Origin: an uncultured Clostridia bacterium
Lineage (GTDB): Bacteria; Bacillota; Clostridia; Christensenellales; Aristaeellaceae
Direction: 5' to 3'
Assembly (NCBI GenBank): GCA_934632155.1
Contig: CAKTXZ010000017.1
Span: 1 to 52,733 of the forward strand
Length of the DNA: 52,733 bases
Positions 32,866 to 42,622 of this stretch are shown here, in pieces. The notes under the pieces are model-generated. The model was not told the DNA's origin. It did not search any database and saw only the letters and a list, made by a program, of their open reading frames with translations. Positions within the stretch are counted from its first letter, which is position 1. Each line of letters begins with the position of its first letter. A program made the translations under genes and the position numbers.

Positions 32866-34842
32866 TTATTTTCCCAGCGTTTTGTGAACGGCCTCGACCA
32901 CATGCTCAGCGGTGAAGCCGAATTCGCGGAAGAGAATGGCGGCGGGGGCGGAGGCGCCGAAATGGTCGATGCCAAGCGCCTGACCATCCAAGCCGACGAA
33001 GCGATACCACGGCATGGTCGCGCCCGCCTCCAGCGAAACGCGCGCGCGGACGGCGGCGGGAATCACGCTGTCCTGATACGCCCGATCCTGCTGAAGGAAC
33101 AGCTCCATGCAGGGCATGGAAACGACGCGCGCGTCGATATGCTGCTGCGCGAGGATCGCCTGAGCCTCCATGATCTGCTCAACCTCGCTGCCGGAGGCCA
33201 TGAGCACAACGTCGGGCGTTTCCTTTTGGCTGTCGGAGAGCACATAGCCGCCCTTCATGGCGCTGCAGCCGCTGTTTTCATATTGCGGCAGATTCTGACG
33301 CGTGAGCACCAGGCAGGTGGGCTTGCCGCTGGTGAGGGCGGTGAGCCATGCGGCGGTGGTCTCCTTGCCGTCGGCGGGGCGGAAGACCAGCAGGCCGGGC
33401 GTGGAGCGCAGGCCGGCCAGCTGCTCGATGGGCTGGTGCGTCGCGCCGTCCTCGCCCACGCCGATGGAGTCGTGCGTGAGCACATAGGTAACGGGCAATT
33501 GCATGATGGCGCTCATGCGCATGGCGTGCTTCATGTAATCGCTGAAGACGAAGAACGTGCCGCAGAAGACGCGCAGCCCGCCGTGCAGCACCATGGCGTT
33601 GCAGATAGCGGCCATGGCGTGCTCGCGCACGCCGAAATGCATGTTGCGCCCGGCGCGGTTTTCGGCGCTGTAATCGCCGCCGTTTTTGATGTTGGTTTTG
33701 TTGGAGGGCGCAAGATCCGCGCTGCCGCCGACCAGATTGGGCAGCAGCTTGGCCAGCTTGTTAATCATATCGCCGGAGGTGGCGCGCGTGGCGGCCTTGC
33801 CCTCCCAGCGCCACAGGTCGTCGTTGAGCATTACGTCGTCGGGCAATTCGTCGCTGTGCCATACGTTCCATTCCTCGGCCAGCTCGGGGTATTTTTGCGC
33901 GTAGGCGGCAAACAGGGCGTTCCAGTCCGCCTCGGCCTGTTCATTCTTTTCCATCATCTGGCGGCAATGGCCGTAAACCTCGGGCAGCACGCAGAAGCTT
34001 TCCTCCGGCATGCCCAGATTCTTTTTCGCCGCGGCCAGATTATCCGCGCCCAGCGGCTCGCCGTGGGCGGAGGCCGTGCCCTCCTTCGCGGGGCAGCCGA
34101 AGCCGATCTTGGTGGGACAGATAATCAGTGTGGGGCGTTCGTCCTGCTTGCCCTGCTCGATGGCGGCGGCAATGGCGTCCGCGTCGTTGCCGTCAGCCAG
34201 ACGAATGACCTGCCAGCCGTACGCCTCAAAGCGCATGCCCACGTTCTCGCGGAAGGCGATGTCCGTGTTGCCCTCGATGGAAATGTCGTTGTCGTCGTAC
34301 AGCAGGGTCAGCTTGCCAAGCTTGAGCGTGCCGGCGAGCGAGGCGGCCTCGCTCGCGATGCCCTCCATCATGCAGCCGTCGCCGCAGAAGGCGTACACGC
34401 GGTGATCCACCACCGGGAAGCCGGGACGGTTAAAGTGCGCCGCCAGCATGGTTTCGGCGATGGCAAAGCCCACGGCGTTGGCGACGCCCTGCCCCAGCGG
34501 GCCGGTGGTGGTTTCAACGCCGGCGGTGTGACGGTATTCGGGATGGCCGGGCGTTTTGCTGTTCCACTGGCGGAACTGCTGGAGGTCGTCCATGGTCATG
34601 TCGTAGCCGGTCAGGTGCAGCAGCGAATAAAGCAGCGCGCTGGCATGGCCGGAGGAGAGGACGAACCGGTCGCGGTTTTTCCACGCGGGGTTCTTGGGAT
34701 TGTGCTTCATTTCGCGCATCCATACGGCGTAGGCCATCGGCGCCATGCCCATCGGCGCGCCGGGATGGCCGCTGTTGGCCTTTTGCACCATGTCGGCGGA
34801 GAGGGTGCGCAGATTATTGATCGTCTTTTGCTGGATATCCAT
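32866..34842 (-). CDS. tkt: Transketolase
   Basis: 658 residues, full length. Thiamine diphosphate enzyme of the non-oxidative pentose phosphate pathway. N-terminal MVQKANSGHPGAPMGMAPMA, the TPP motif GDGCMMEGIASEAASLAG to YDDNDISIEG, the middle-domain HFGVREHAMAAICNAM and the C-terminal ALGIDHFGASAPA are all present. GGGAGG precedes the ATG. It starts three bases after the phosphohexomutase stop, so it is the third gene of a DUF2461-phosphohexomutase-tkt operon, ended by the hairpin at 32772-32818. No transaldolase is nearby. Confidence 0.97.
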   Translation of the reverse strand: MDIQQKTINNLRTLSADMVQKANSGHPGAPMGMAPMAYAVWMREMKHNPKNPAWKNRDRFVLSSGHASALLYSLLHLTGYDMTMDDLQQFRQWNSKTPGHPEYRHTAGVETTTGPLGQGVANAVGFAIAETMLAAHFNRPGFPVVDHRVYAFCGDGCMMEGIASEAASLAGTLKLGKLTLLYDDNDISIEGNTDIAFRENVGMRFEAYGWQVIRLADGNDADAIAAAIEQGKQDERPTLIICPTKIGFGCPAKEGTASAHGEPLGADNLAAAKKNLGMPEESFCVLPEVYGHCRQMMEKNEQAEADWNALFAAYAQKYPELAEEWNVWHSDELPDDVMLNDDLWRWEGKAATRATSGDMINKLAKLLPNLVGGSADLAPSNKTNIKNGGDYSAENRAGRNMHFGVREHAMAAICNAMVLHGGLRVFCGTFFVFSDYMKHAMRMSAIMQLPVTYVLTHDSIGVGEDGATHQPIEQLAGLRSTPGLLVFRPADGKETTAAWLTALTSGKPTCLVLTRQNLPQYENSGCSAMKGGYVLSDSQKETPDVVLMASGSEVEQIMEAQAILAQQHIDARVVSMPCMELFLQQDRAYQDSVIPAAVRARVSLEAGATMPWYRFVGLDGQALGIDHFGASAPAAILFREFGFTAEHVVEAVHKTLGK

Positions 34843-34845
34843 GGT

Positions 34846-36357
34846 TCAATCCTCCCTGTTCTGAATAAATTCCTGAAGCGGGGAAACGTCAACGCCCTCC
34901 GCGTGGGATAATACCTCAAGCAGCAGCGCCGCCATGCGCTTTACGCCGCCGGCGACGTCGCTTTCCAGATTCAGCGGCAGCACGGGGTCGTGCACCGACA
35001 AGCGCAGCAGGAACCAGCCGTTTTCGACGCCGCCGCCGATATCGAAGGAAACGCGCACGCCCTCGCGGTTGTCCGGCGCGATGTGCCAGCCCGCCGCATG
35101 CGCATGCTCCTCTACGGCGCTGATGACCGCGCTGCCGGCGGCGCGGAAATCCTGCGCGGTGATGGAAAGCCGAATTTCGGCGCTTTCAACCGGCTCGGAC
35201 AGGCCGGAAAGCAGATCGGACAGCGTTTGTCCCGCCGCCTTGAGACGCATGGCCTCGCAAATGAGCACCGTGACCAGATACATGCCGTCGTCCAGAAAAT
35301 GATTTTCCCGAAGCGCCGCGTGGCCGCTTGTTTCGATGGCCAGCGGGCAGTCGACCCCGGCGGCGCAGAGGCGCTGCGCCTCGTCGATCACGTTGCGGTA
35401 GCCGCGCTTGAAGCGGTAGTGCGTGCCGCCGTGCGCCTGAATAAACCGCGCAAGCCCCGTGGAGGTGACCGAATCTGTCACGATGGTCGCGCCGGGATGC
35501 TTTTCCAGCAGGATGGCGGAAATCAGCGCGATGAGGCGGTTGCGGTTAATCTCGCGCCCCTTCGCGTCGACAATCGCCGCGCGGTCGCAGTCCGCGTCGA
35601 AGATGACGCCCAAATCGGCCCGCGCGCCCAGCGTTGCGGCGCTGACGGCGCGCATGGCGTCCGCATTTTCGGGGTTGGGAACATGGTTGGGGAACATGCC
35701 GTCGGGCGTGAGGAACTGGCTGCCCGAAACGTCCGCGCCCAGCGTGCGCAGCAGCTCCGCGTAAAAGCCGCCCGCGCCGTTGCCTGCGTCCACCACGACG
35801 TGCAGGCCGGAAAGCGGGGCCTTCGCGTCCGTTTCCAGCCCCTTGCGAACGCGCGCGGAAAGCTGGTCGCAGTAAACGGGCAGAAACGCGCGGCGCTGCA
35901 CGGGCAGGGGCGCTTTACACGCTTCGCCCTCCCCCCGCTGCGCGATGGTGAGAATCTCGTCCAGCCCGGCGGCCTCCACGCCGCCCGCTTTGGTGAAAAA
36001 CTTCATGCCGTTGCGATCCCACGGATGGTGGCTGGCGGTCATCATGATCGCGCCGTCGCAGGAAAAGCCGGGCGTAATCAGGCTCATATACATCGCGGGC
36101 GTGGTGCACATATCATAGCTTTCCACCGCCGCGCCCGCGCGCGCGCAGCCTGCGGCGCAGGCGGTCAGCAGCGCTTCGCCCGTCACACGGGAATCGCGTC
36201 CCAGCGCGATGCGGGGAGAGGCGACGCCGCGCGCCTTGAGCCAGCGGACGAACGCGCCGCCGATCAGGGCGACGACCTCGGGCGTGACGGCGACGTTTTC
36301 ACCCGCCGCCCGGCCGCGTACGTCGGAGCCGCTTTTGAGCGAGAATAGGTTCTTCAT
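34846..36357 (-). CDS. Phosphoglucomutase/phosphomannomutase family protein
   Basis: 503 residues, alpha-D-phosphohexomutase family, which moves phosphate between C6 and C1 of glucose or mannose phosphates. Active-site phosphoserine loop MMTASHHPWDRNGMKFF, metal-binding loop FDADCDRAAIVD (DxDxDR, with Cys in place of the commoner Gly or Val), sugar-specificity loop IETSGHAALRENHFLDDG, and C-terminal phosphate-binding DNREGVRVSFD. The frame extends to 36726, but ATG 36357 overlaps the upstream stop in an ATGA and has GGGAGG; homology starts there. Substrate preference cannot be decided from sequence. It is cotranscribed with tkt, which would link it to sugar-phosphate supply. Confidence 0.92.
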   Translation of the reverse strand: MKNLFSLKSGSDVRGRAAGENVAVTPEVVALIGGAFVRWLKARGVASPRIALGRDSRVTGEALLTACAAGCARAGAAVESYDMCTTPAMYMSLITPGFSCDGAIMMTASHHPWDRNGMKFFTKAGGVEAAGLDEILTIAQRGEGEACKAPLPVQRRAFLPVYCDQLSARVRKGLETDAKAPLSGLHVVVDAGNGAGGFYAELLRTLGADVSGSQFLTPDGMFPNHVPNPENADAMRAVSAATLGARADLGVIFDADCDRAAIVDAKGREINRNRLIALISAILLEKHPGATIVTDSVTSTGLARFIQAHGGTHYRFKRGYRNVIDEAQRLCAAGVDCPLAIETSGHAALRENHFLDDGMYLVTVLICEAMRLKAAGQTLSDLLSGLSEPVESAEIRLSITAQDFRAAGSAVISAVEEHAHAAGWHIAPDNREGVRVSFDIGGGVENGWFLLRLSVHDPVLPLNLESDVAGGVKRMAALLLEVLSHAEGVDVSPLQEFIQNRED

Positions 36358-37058
36358 TCGTCTGTTTCCTCCCGTTCCTCCAGTTGGTTCATGGCCTCCT
36401 CGGCGCAGCCCTGAAAAATTCTGTACAGAGGCGCGAGCGCGGTAAAATCCTTTCCCACGCGATCGACAATATCCGGGCGCAGCGCGTCCTGCGAGGAGAG
36501 CGAACGATCGGCGTATATATCGCGCTTTTTGTACCACGGCGCAAGCGCCTCCGGCAGCGTATCGGGTACGGCGATTTTCTTCCACTCCCGTCCGCTCATG
36601 GAAAAGCCGCGCTTTTGCAGGATGGGCAGAACGCGCAGATAATCCTCCGGCCGGGCGGCCATGCGCCGGCGCATCGCCTCCATCAGCGGCCGGTTTTCGC
36701 TCCATACGCCCACGCCCCAGCCGCACCGCTCGGGCGAAAGCTCAAACCAGTAAAACGGCGCGCCGTCCTTGCCGCGCCCGGCTTGCCGGTACGCCAGCCA
36801 CAGGTGATCCCGATAGGGCGATTTATCGTTGGAAAAGCGGATATCGCGGTTGATGCGGGAAAGGCATTTGTGCGGCCGCGTTTCAAAATCCGCGTCGATG
36901 GCGAGCATAACGGGGCTGAGCGCCTCGATGAAGGCATAAAAAGGGGCGCGCACGTCGCTTGCGTAGCGCTCCCGGTTTTCATCCATAAAGGCCTTGCTGT
37001 TATGAAAGCGAATGTCAAGGAAAAAGCGGATGGTCTCCGGCCCGAACCCCTGAAACAT
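36354..37058 (-). CDS. DUF2461 family protein
   Basis: 234 residues, matching DUF2461 (TIGR02453) over its length. The conserved parts are NSKAFMDENRERY (N-terminal), CLSRINRDIRFSNDKSPYRD and FYWFELSPERCGWGVGVW. The family is widespread, cytoplasmic and of unknown function. GGGAGG lies before the ATG, and the promoter at 37118-37146 is 60 bases upstream. Its stop overlaps the start of the phosphohexomutase gene by four bases, so it leads that operon; there is no known functional link. Confidence 0.92.
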   Translation of the reverse strand: MFQGFGPETIRFFLDIRFHNSKAFMDENRERYASDVRAPFYAFIEALSPVMLAIDADFETRPHKCLSRINRDIRFSNDKSPYRDHLWLAYRQAGRGKDGAPFYWFELSPERCGWGVGVWSENRPLMEAMRRRMAARPEDYLRVLPILQKRGFSMSGREWKKIAVPDTLPEALAPWYKKRDIYADRSLSSQDALRPDIVDRVGKDFTALAPLYRIFQGCAEEAMNQLEEREETDE

Positions 37059-37117
37059 GTCGCCGCCTCCCTTCCGATCCTGCCGGCAAAGCCCGTGGGG
37101 CCCGCCGCTTCCATCCT

Positions 37118-37146
37118 ATTATAGCTGAAAGCGCGCGTTTGTTCAA
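37118..37146 (-). promoter_or_regulatory. Sigma-A-type promoter for the DUF2461-tkt operon
   Basis: On the minus strand TTGAAC (37146-37141), 17-base spacer, TATAAT (37123-37118). It diverges from the second importer's promoter. Confidence 0.8.
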
Positions 37147-37250
37147 CGGGTAAAAACGGGCGAAGGACGGGGAAGCGGCCTTTCTTTGTACAGAATGTGC
37201 GCTTTTTTACATTTTTTAATCCGCTTTGGCCGTTTCCATGCGGAAAAAGG

Positions 37251-37279
37251 TTGACAAATCGCCTGATTCACACTATCAT
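37251..37279 (+). promoter_or_regulatory. Sigma-A-type promoter for the second importer operon
   Basis: TTGACA (37251-37256), 17-base spacer, TATCAT (37274-37279). The leader to the ATG at 37402 is about 115 bases, without a recognisable riboswitch. Confidence 0.78.
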
Positions 37280-37401
37280 AACAAACGAAGCGAGAAGGGC
37301 GTCCGTCTGCGCGTGGATTGCCGCCCGAACCGCCGAGGGGTGAAAGCGCGTCTTTTGCCGGAAGCATCCGGCTGGACAATACATTTTCGGGAGGAACCTT
37401 T

Positions 37402-38547
37402 ATGAAAAAGCTGCTTGCTCTGCTCATGGCGCTGTGCGTCATGCTCTCCGTCGTGCCTGCGTTTGCCGACGTGGCCAAGACCGTCGAGGACGGCGCCGCC
37501 CTGACGCACGATCAGCTGGTTGAAAAGGCCATGGCTGAGGAGGGCACCTTCATCGTCTACGGCAACACCAGCCGCATCGCCACCGCCGCCGAAGCCTTCG
37601 GCGAAAAGTACGGCCTGAAGGTGGAGTCCAACAACCTCAAGGACGCTGAAATCTACACCAAGCTGGAAAGCGAAATCAAGGGCAGCGCGAAGGGCGCCGA
37701 CATGGTCATGATTCAGGACGGCGCTTCCCTGATCTACGCCATCGAGGACGGCTGGGTCGTCAATTACGTGCCCGCCGAGGTGAAGGAAAATATGGGCGAG
37801 GCCGATCTGTATCCCCTCGTGCATCAGTACATCAACAAGCTCTTTATCTACAACAAGCTGGGCGACAACGTGCCCGTCATCAAGAACGTTTGGGAGCTGA
37901 CCGCCCCCGAGATGAAGGGCAACATCATCTTCAAGAGTCCCAAGGACGAAACCGTCAACATGAACTTCCTCGTCATGCTCACCAGCGAGGCGTGGAGCAA
38001 CAAGCTGGCCGAAGCCTACAAGGAATGGAAGGGCGAGGACGTCGATCTGAACGGCTATGAGAACGCCGGCTACAGGTGGATCGCCGAATTCCTCAATAAT
38101 TGCGTTTTCGGCGGCTCCGACACCAAAATTGCCGAGGAGGTCAGTCAGGAATCCGCGCAGGGCAAGATCGGCCTGTTCGTGCTGAGCAAGCTGCGCTCCT
38201 CCTCCGTGCTGACGGACAACCTGACCGTCGCGCAGTATGACGCCACGGAAAACGGCTATGCCGTCAACCCCTTCTCCGGCTTTATGTATCCGATGTACGC
38301 GATGGTGTCCGCCGGCGCGACGCGTCCCTACACCGCCATGCTCTTCATCGAATACCTGATGAGCGCGGAGGGCTTTGGGCCCTGGGGCAAGAACATCGGC
38401 GCGTATTCCCCCAACACCGCCATTCCCACACTGGAAGGCGATCTGGGCATCGACGTGTGGAAGCAGTCGCTGGTCATGGAAGACCCGGAATTCATTCTGG
38501 ATCATTTTGAGGCTGTGAGCACCTTCGTGCTCAAGCACATCCAGTAA
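37402..38547 (+). CDS. ABC importer substrate-binding protein, iron/spermidine-type (family 1-like)
   Basis: 381 residues. The signal peptide KKLLALLMALCVMLSVVPAFA ends with an AFA-D type I site; no lipobox. The mature protein has FIVYGNTSRIATAAEAFGEK, then a KGADMVMIQDG segment, typical of the Fe(III)/spermidine/phosphonate group of periplasmic-binding proteins, and MLFIEYLMSAEGFGPWGKNI near the C-terminus. The ligand cannot be read from sequence. Without a lipid anchor it could be released or bound through the permease. GGGAGG lies before the ATG. The permease and ATPase follow in order, so the operon is complete. Confidence 0.9.
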   Translation: MKKLLALLMALCVMLSVVPAFADVAKTVEDGAALTHDQLVEKAMAEEGTFIVYGNTSRIATAAEAFGEKYGLKVESNNLKDAEIYTKLESEIKGSAKGADMVMIQDGASLIYAIEDGWVVNYVPAEVKENMGEADLYPLVHQYINKLFIYNKLGDNVPVIKNVWELTAPEMKGNIIFKSPKDETVNMNFLVMLTSEAWSNKLAEAYKEWKGEDVDLNGYENAGYRWIAEFLNNCVFGGSDTKIAEEVSQESAQGKIGLFVLSKLRSSSVLTDNLTVAQYDATENGYAVNPFSGFMYPMYAMVSAGATRPYTAMLFIEYLMSAEGFGPWGKNIGAYSPNTAIPTLEGDLGIDVWKQSLVMEDPEFILDHFEAVSTFVLKHIQ

Positions 38548-38627
38548 GCGCAGCGCGCAACCGCTGCGGCGGGACGGCAAGCCGTTCCGCCGCGCTGTAT
38601 TTTTGCAAAACACAGGGGGAAACCGGC

Positions 38628-40487
38628 ATGGAACAAACCCAGAAAACCCGGAAGGTTCAAATGCGCCGGCTGATGGGCAGAACGCGGGCGTATTTTTCCA
38701 AGCCCGCGAACATTATTCTGATGGTCTTTTTCGTTGCGCTGTGCTTCCTGACGCTCTATCCGCTGCTGACCATGCTGACGGAAACCGTCACGGTGCATTC
38801 GGGGCGCGAGGCGCGCGCCGTGCGCGGGCTGGGGCTGAAGCCGGGCAGCCTGACGCTCTATCATTTCCAGCGCCTGCTCTTTACGCTCAACGACGGCGGG
38901 GAATTGGGCGTTACGCGCTCCAACAGCTATCTGGAATTCTACGGCCCGCTGCTCAACACGCTGGCCGTGTCGCTGACCGCCTCCTGCCTTGCCATTCTCT
39001 TTGGCGGCACGGTGGCCTTCCTGATTACCCGCACCAATATCCGCTTTAAGAAGTTCGTTTCCGCGGTGTTCGTGTTTCCCTACATCATGCCGTCGTGGAC
39101 GCTGGCGCTGTTCTGGCAGACGTTTTTCAAGAACATTCACATCGGCACGGGAACCTCCAACGGCATCATGGCCGCAGTGTTCGGCGTGTACGCGCCCCAA
39201 TGGCTGGTATACGGCTATTTTCCCATCAGTCTGGTGCTGGGGCTGCATTACGCGCCCTTTGCGTATATCCTCATCGGCGGCATCCTGCGTAATATGGATG
39301 CGAACCTTGAGGAGGCCGCGACGATTCTCAAAACGCCGCGCCTGCGCATTATCGCGCGCATTACGCTGCCCATCGTCAAGCCCGCCATGCTCTCGACCTT
39401 CCTGCTGGTGTTCGCCAGCTCCATGAGCGCGTACGCCGTGCCGGTATTTCTGGGCTCGCCGGTTCGCTATTATGTGCTGTCTACCAACATGAAAGCGCTG
39501 ATGGATACCTACAGCGGGCAGGCCTACATCATTGCCGCCGTGATGATCGCCTTTGGCGTGCTCGTGCTGCTGATGAACCAGCGTGTGACCAATTCCCGCA
39601 AGCAGTTTACCACCGTTACCGGAAAATCCGGCCAGATTTCGCTGATTAACCTGCGCGGCGCCAACCTGCCCATCGCCATTGTGCTGGTGGTGGTGCTGGT
39701 GCTGGTGGCGGTGCTGCCGCTGCTGACCTTCGCGATGGAATCGGTGATTATCAAGGCGGGCGATTACAGCCTGTCCAACATGACGCTGGATTTCTGGATC
39801 GGCCGCAATCTGGAGTATCTGGATCAGGGCGACAGCACGGGCATCCTGCTTTCCGCCAAGGTGTGGAAGGCGCTGGGCTACAGCCTGCTGCTGGCGGTCA
39901 CCTGCTCGCTCTTTGCGGGCACGAGCGGCATTCTGGTCGGCTACGGCGTGGCCAAGCGCCGGGGCAGCCGGCTGGCCAATTGGGTCAACAGCCTGTCCTT
40001 CTTCCCGTATCTGATGCCTTCGCTGGCCTTCGGCGCGATTTACCTGTCCATGTCGTCGCATATTCCGTGGCTGCGCGGCTTTGCGCTGCTGGCGACGGTG
40101 GGTGCGGTAAAGTATCTGCCGTTCGCCTCGCGCTCGGGCGTGAACGCGATGCTGCAGCTCTCCGGCGAGATTGAGGAGGCCGCCGTGATTACCGGCGTGC
40201 CGTGGTGGAAGCGCATGACGCGCGTGATTTTCCCCATTCAGAAATCCAGCTTCCTGTCGGGCTATCTGCTGCCGATGGTTTCCTGCATGCGCGAGCTGTC
40301 GCTTTTCGTGCTGCTCGTGCCCACCAGCAATACCATCCTGACCACCATGCTGATGCAGTATTCCGAAAAGGGCTGGGCGCAGTTTGGCAACGCCATCAAC
40401 CTGCTGATTATCGTGGTGGTGCTGCTGGTGAACCTGATTGTCAATAAGCTGACGGGCGCGTCAATCGATAAGGGAGTGGGTGGCTGA
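38628..40487 (+). CDS. ABC importer permease with two fused permease domains (FbpB-like)
   Basis: 619 residues with about twelve membrane helices, the size of FbpB-type proteins in which two permease halves are fused. Each half has its coupling loop: ANLEEAATILKTPRLRIIAR and GEIEEAAVITGVPWWKRMTR. Cytoplasmic N- and C-termini are short. One ATPase gene follows, which would bind as a homodimer to the two loops. GGGGG lies before the ATG and the stop is one base before the ATPase start, so they are coupled. This fused form is known for iron importers but is not proof of substrate. Confidence 0.93.
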   Translation: MEQTQKTRKVQMRRLMGRTRAYFSKPANIILMVFFVALCFLTLYPLLTMLTETVTVHSGREARAVRGLGLKPGSLTLYHFQRLLFTLNDGGELGVTRSNSYLEFYGPLLNTLAVSLTASCLAILFGGTVAFLITRTNIRFKKFVSAVFVFPYIMPSWTLALFWQTFFKNIHIGTGTSNGIMAAVFGVYAPQWLVYGYFPISLVLGLHYAPFAYILIGGILRNMDANLEEAATILKTPRLRIIARITLPIVKPAMLSTFLLVFASSMSAYAVPVFLGSPVRYYVLSTNMKALMDTYSGQAYIIAAVMIAFGVLVLLMNQRVTNSRKQFTTVTGKSGQISLINLRGANLPIAIVLVVVLVLVAVLPLLTFAMESVIIKAGDYSLSNMTLDFWIGRNLEYLDQGDSTGILLSAKVWKALGYSLLLAVTCSLFAGTSGILVGYGVAKRRGSRLANWVNSLSFFPYLMPSLAFGAIYLSMSSHIPWLRGFALLATVGAVKYLPFASRSGVNAMLQLSGEIEEAAVITGVPWWKRMTRVIFPIQKSSFLSGYLLPMVSCMRELSLFVLLVPTSNTILTTMLMQYSEKGWAQFGNAINLLIIVVVLLVNLIVNKLTGASIDKGVGG

Positions 40488-40488
40488 T

Positions 40489-41595
40489 ATGCCGGAAATT
40501 ATTTTGAAGAACGTAACCAAGCGCTTTGGAAAATTCGTGGCGGTGGATAACCTGAACCTGACCATCGCTTCCAACGCCTTCATTACCCTGCTGGGCCCCT
40601 CGGGCTGCGGCAAAACGACGACGCTGCGCATGATTGCCGGCCTGGAAACGCCCACGGAGGGGCAGATCTCCATCGACGGTAAGGTGGTCTTTGACGCGGA
40701 CGAGGGCATCAATCTGCCGCCGAACAAGCGCGATGTGGGCTTCCTGTTCCAGAACTACGCGCTTTGGCCGCACATGACGGTATACCAGAACATCGCCTTC
40801 GGCTTGGAAAACCTGAAATGGGACAAAAAGCGTATTCATGTTCGCGTGATGGAGCTGCTGGACATGCTGCGCATCGCGCAGTTTGAAAAGCGTTACCCCA
40901 GCGAGCTTTCCGGCGGCCAGCAGCAGCGCGTCGCCATTGCGCGAACCCTCGCGCCGGGGCCCAAGGTGCTGTTCATGGACGAGCCGCTGTCCAATCTGGA
41001 CGCGAAGCTGCGCATGGAAATGCGCGCCGAGCTCAAGCGCCTGCATCGCGACACCGATTCGACCTTCGTCTACGTGACGCACGACCAATTGGAGGCCATG
41101 ACGCTTTCCACCCGCGTGTGCATCATGGAAAATGGCGTTTTGCAGCAGTACGCGCCGCCGCTGGAGATGTACAATAGCCCGGCGAACCTCTTTGTGGCCG
41201 ATTTCATGGGCAACCCGGCCATGAATTTCATTGACGGCACGGCGCAGGTGAACGGCAATCAGGCGCAGCTGTCCTTTGGCGGCCTGCATGGCGCCTTCGT
41301 TTCTCAGGCCCTGATCGAGCTTGAGGGCGAAGAAGTTGTCGTGGGCATCCGGCCGGAGTATATTCATATCAGCGAGGAAGGCAGCCGCGTCGGTACGGTG
41401 TATTCCACGCTGCCCGCCGGCATGGAAACCACAGTAAAGCTGGATGTGGAGGGCACCATGCTCACCGCCGTGGTCTTCGGCGACGTGGACTATCCCGTTG
41501 ACAGCGAGGTGCGCTTTGATTTCAGCAAGAACGCCATCCTTTTTGACAAGGCCACCGGGCGAAACATTGCTAACGGTAAGATCACCGTCGCGTAA
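40489..41595 (+). CDS. ABC importer ATPase, FbpC/PotA-like
   Basis: 368 residues. Walker A GPSGCGKTTTLRMIAG, Q-loop FLFQNYALWPHMTV, signature LSGGQQQRVAIARTLA, Walker B VLFMDEPLSNLD, H-loop VYVTHDQLEAM, and a C-terminal TOBE-type regulatory domain (about 280-368, VVVGIRPEYIHIS). It powers the fused permease. ATG 40489 is taken; a GTG at 40480 lies within the overlap with the permease and is a possible alternative. A strong terminator follows at 41613. Confidence 0.94.
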   Translation: MPEIILKNVTKRFGKFVAVDNLNLTIASNAFITLLGPSGCGKTTTLRMIAGLETPTEGQISIDGKVVFDADEGINLPPNKRDVGFLFQNYALWPHMTVYQNIAFGLENLKWDKKRIHVRVMELLDMLRIAQFEKRYPSELSGGQQQRVAIARTLAPGPKVLFMDEPLSNLDAKLRMEMRAELKRLHRDTDSTFVYVTHDQLEAMTLSTRVCIMENGVLQQYAPPLEMYNSPANLFVADFMGNPAMNFIDGTAQVNGNQAQLSFGGLHGAFVSQALIELEGEEVVVGIRPEYIHISEEGSRVGTVYSTLPAGMETTVKLDVEGTMLTAVVFGDVDYPVDSEVRFDFSKNAILFDKATGRNIANGKITVA

Positions 41596-41612
41596 CGCGC
41601 TTTTCATCGCGC

Positions 41613-41660
41613 GGCTCGCGAAACGCCGGCCGAGGCGTGGCGCTTCGCGGGCCGTTTTTT
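41613..41660 (+). terminator. Rho-independent terminator after the second importer operon
   Basis: GGCTCGCGAA (41613-41622) pairs with TTCGCGGGCC (41644-41653), ten pairs with one wobble and an inner CGCC/GGCG, followed by GTTTTTTG. Confidence 0.85.
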
Positions 41661-41752
41661 GCTGCGTTTTTTTCGTTGCCGCGCAGGAAAACAATTCGCG
41701 CAGGCAGAATTAACCACCCGTTGCATTCATACGGTAGGAGGGGGAATGGCCT

Positions 41753-42622
41753 TTGCGCTCCTTAAAGCAGTTTTTTTCGCAAAACGAACGGCTGCAGGCG
41801 TACGCGTACATTGTGGTAGGCTGCGTGCTGGGCGGCGCGGCGTATCCGCTGTTTCTGGTGCCCAACGCCATTGCGCCCGGCGGGCTGACGGGCGTGGCGA
41901 CGATTATCAATTACCTCTTCGGCCTGCCGGTAGGCGTGGTCAGCCTGGCGCTGAACGTGCCGCTGTTTCTCATCGGCTATCGCGCGATGGGGCGCGTGTT
42001 CGTCTTCCGTTCGCTGGTTGCGACGGTGCTGTTTTCTGCGTGTATCGATATGCTTTGCCTTCCGCCGTTGACGGACGATATGCTGCTGGCGACGGTATAC
42101 GGCTCGCTGATGCTAGGGCTGGGGCTGGGGCTGATCCTGCGCGGCGGCGCGACAACGGGCGGCTCGGACATGATTGCGCGCATGGTGCATAACCGCTTTC
42201 CCTTCATCACGGTGGGCACGTTCCTGTTCATGGCGGATTGTCTGGTCATTCTGGCGGCGGCGTTTACCATGAGCGCGCGCGCCGCGCTCTACGCTCTGAT
42301 TTGCGTGTTCGTTAGCGCCAAGGCGGTGGATCTGGTGCTGGCGGGCTTCGGCTCGTCCAAGGCGTGCTTTATTATCAGCAGCCGTTCGGAAAAAATTTCC
42401 GGCCGAATCATGCGCGAGCTGGATCGCGGCGTGACGCTGATGCCCGCCGTGGGCGCGTACAGCGGCGAAAGCCGGACGCTGATGCTTTCGGTCGTCAGCC
42501 AGCGCGAGGTGATAAAGATCAAGCGCATCGTGCGCGAGGAGGACAAGGTCGCCTTCATGTTCATCACCGATACGCACGAAACGCTGGGCGAGGGCTTTGC
42601 CAACCTCGACGCGCCGAATTGA
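41753..42622 (+). CDS. YitT family membrane protein (DUF161/DUF2179)
   Basis: 289 residues. Five or six membrane helices, including GGAAYPLFLVPNAIAPGGLT, the family's most conserved element, and LGLGLGLILRGGATTGGSDM. The C-terminal cytoplasmic DUF2179 domain (about 205-285) starts ACFIISSRSEKISGRIM. YitT proteins are common in Firmicutes and their transport role is unresolved. The start is uncertain: TTG 41753 is the only plausible codon, with GGAGGGGG about ten bases upstream. No promoter is obvious in the 92 bases after the terminator. Confidence 0.88.
   Translation: MRSLKQFFSQNERLQAYAYIVVGCVLGGAAYPLFLVPNAIAPGGLTGVATIINYLFGLPVGVVSLALNVPLFLIGYRAMGRVFVFRSLVATVLFSACIDMLCLPPLTDDMLLATVYGSLMLGLGLGLILRGGATTGGSDMIARMVHNRFPFITVGTFLFMADCLVILAAAFTMSARAALYALICVFVSAKAVDLVLAGFGSSKACFIISSRSEKISGRIMRELDRGVTLMPAVGAYSGESRTLMLSVVSQREVIKIKRIVREEDKVAFMFITDTHETLGEGFANLDAPN

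Noticed and set aside
40480..40488. GTG start three codons upstream of the FbpC-like ATPase
   Set aside because: The purine-rich stretch gives no clear spacing for it; ATG 40489 is preferred, but the choice is not certain.
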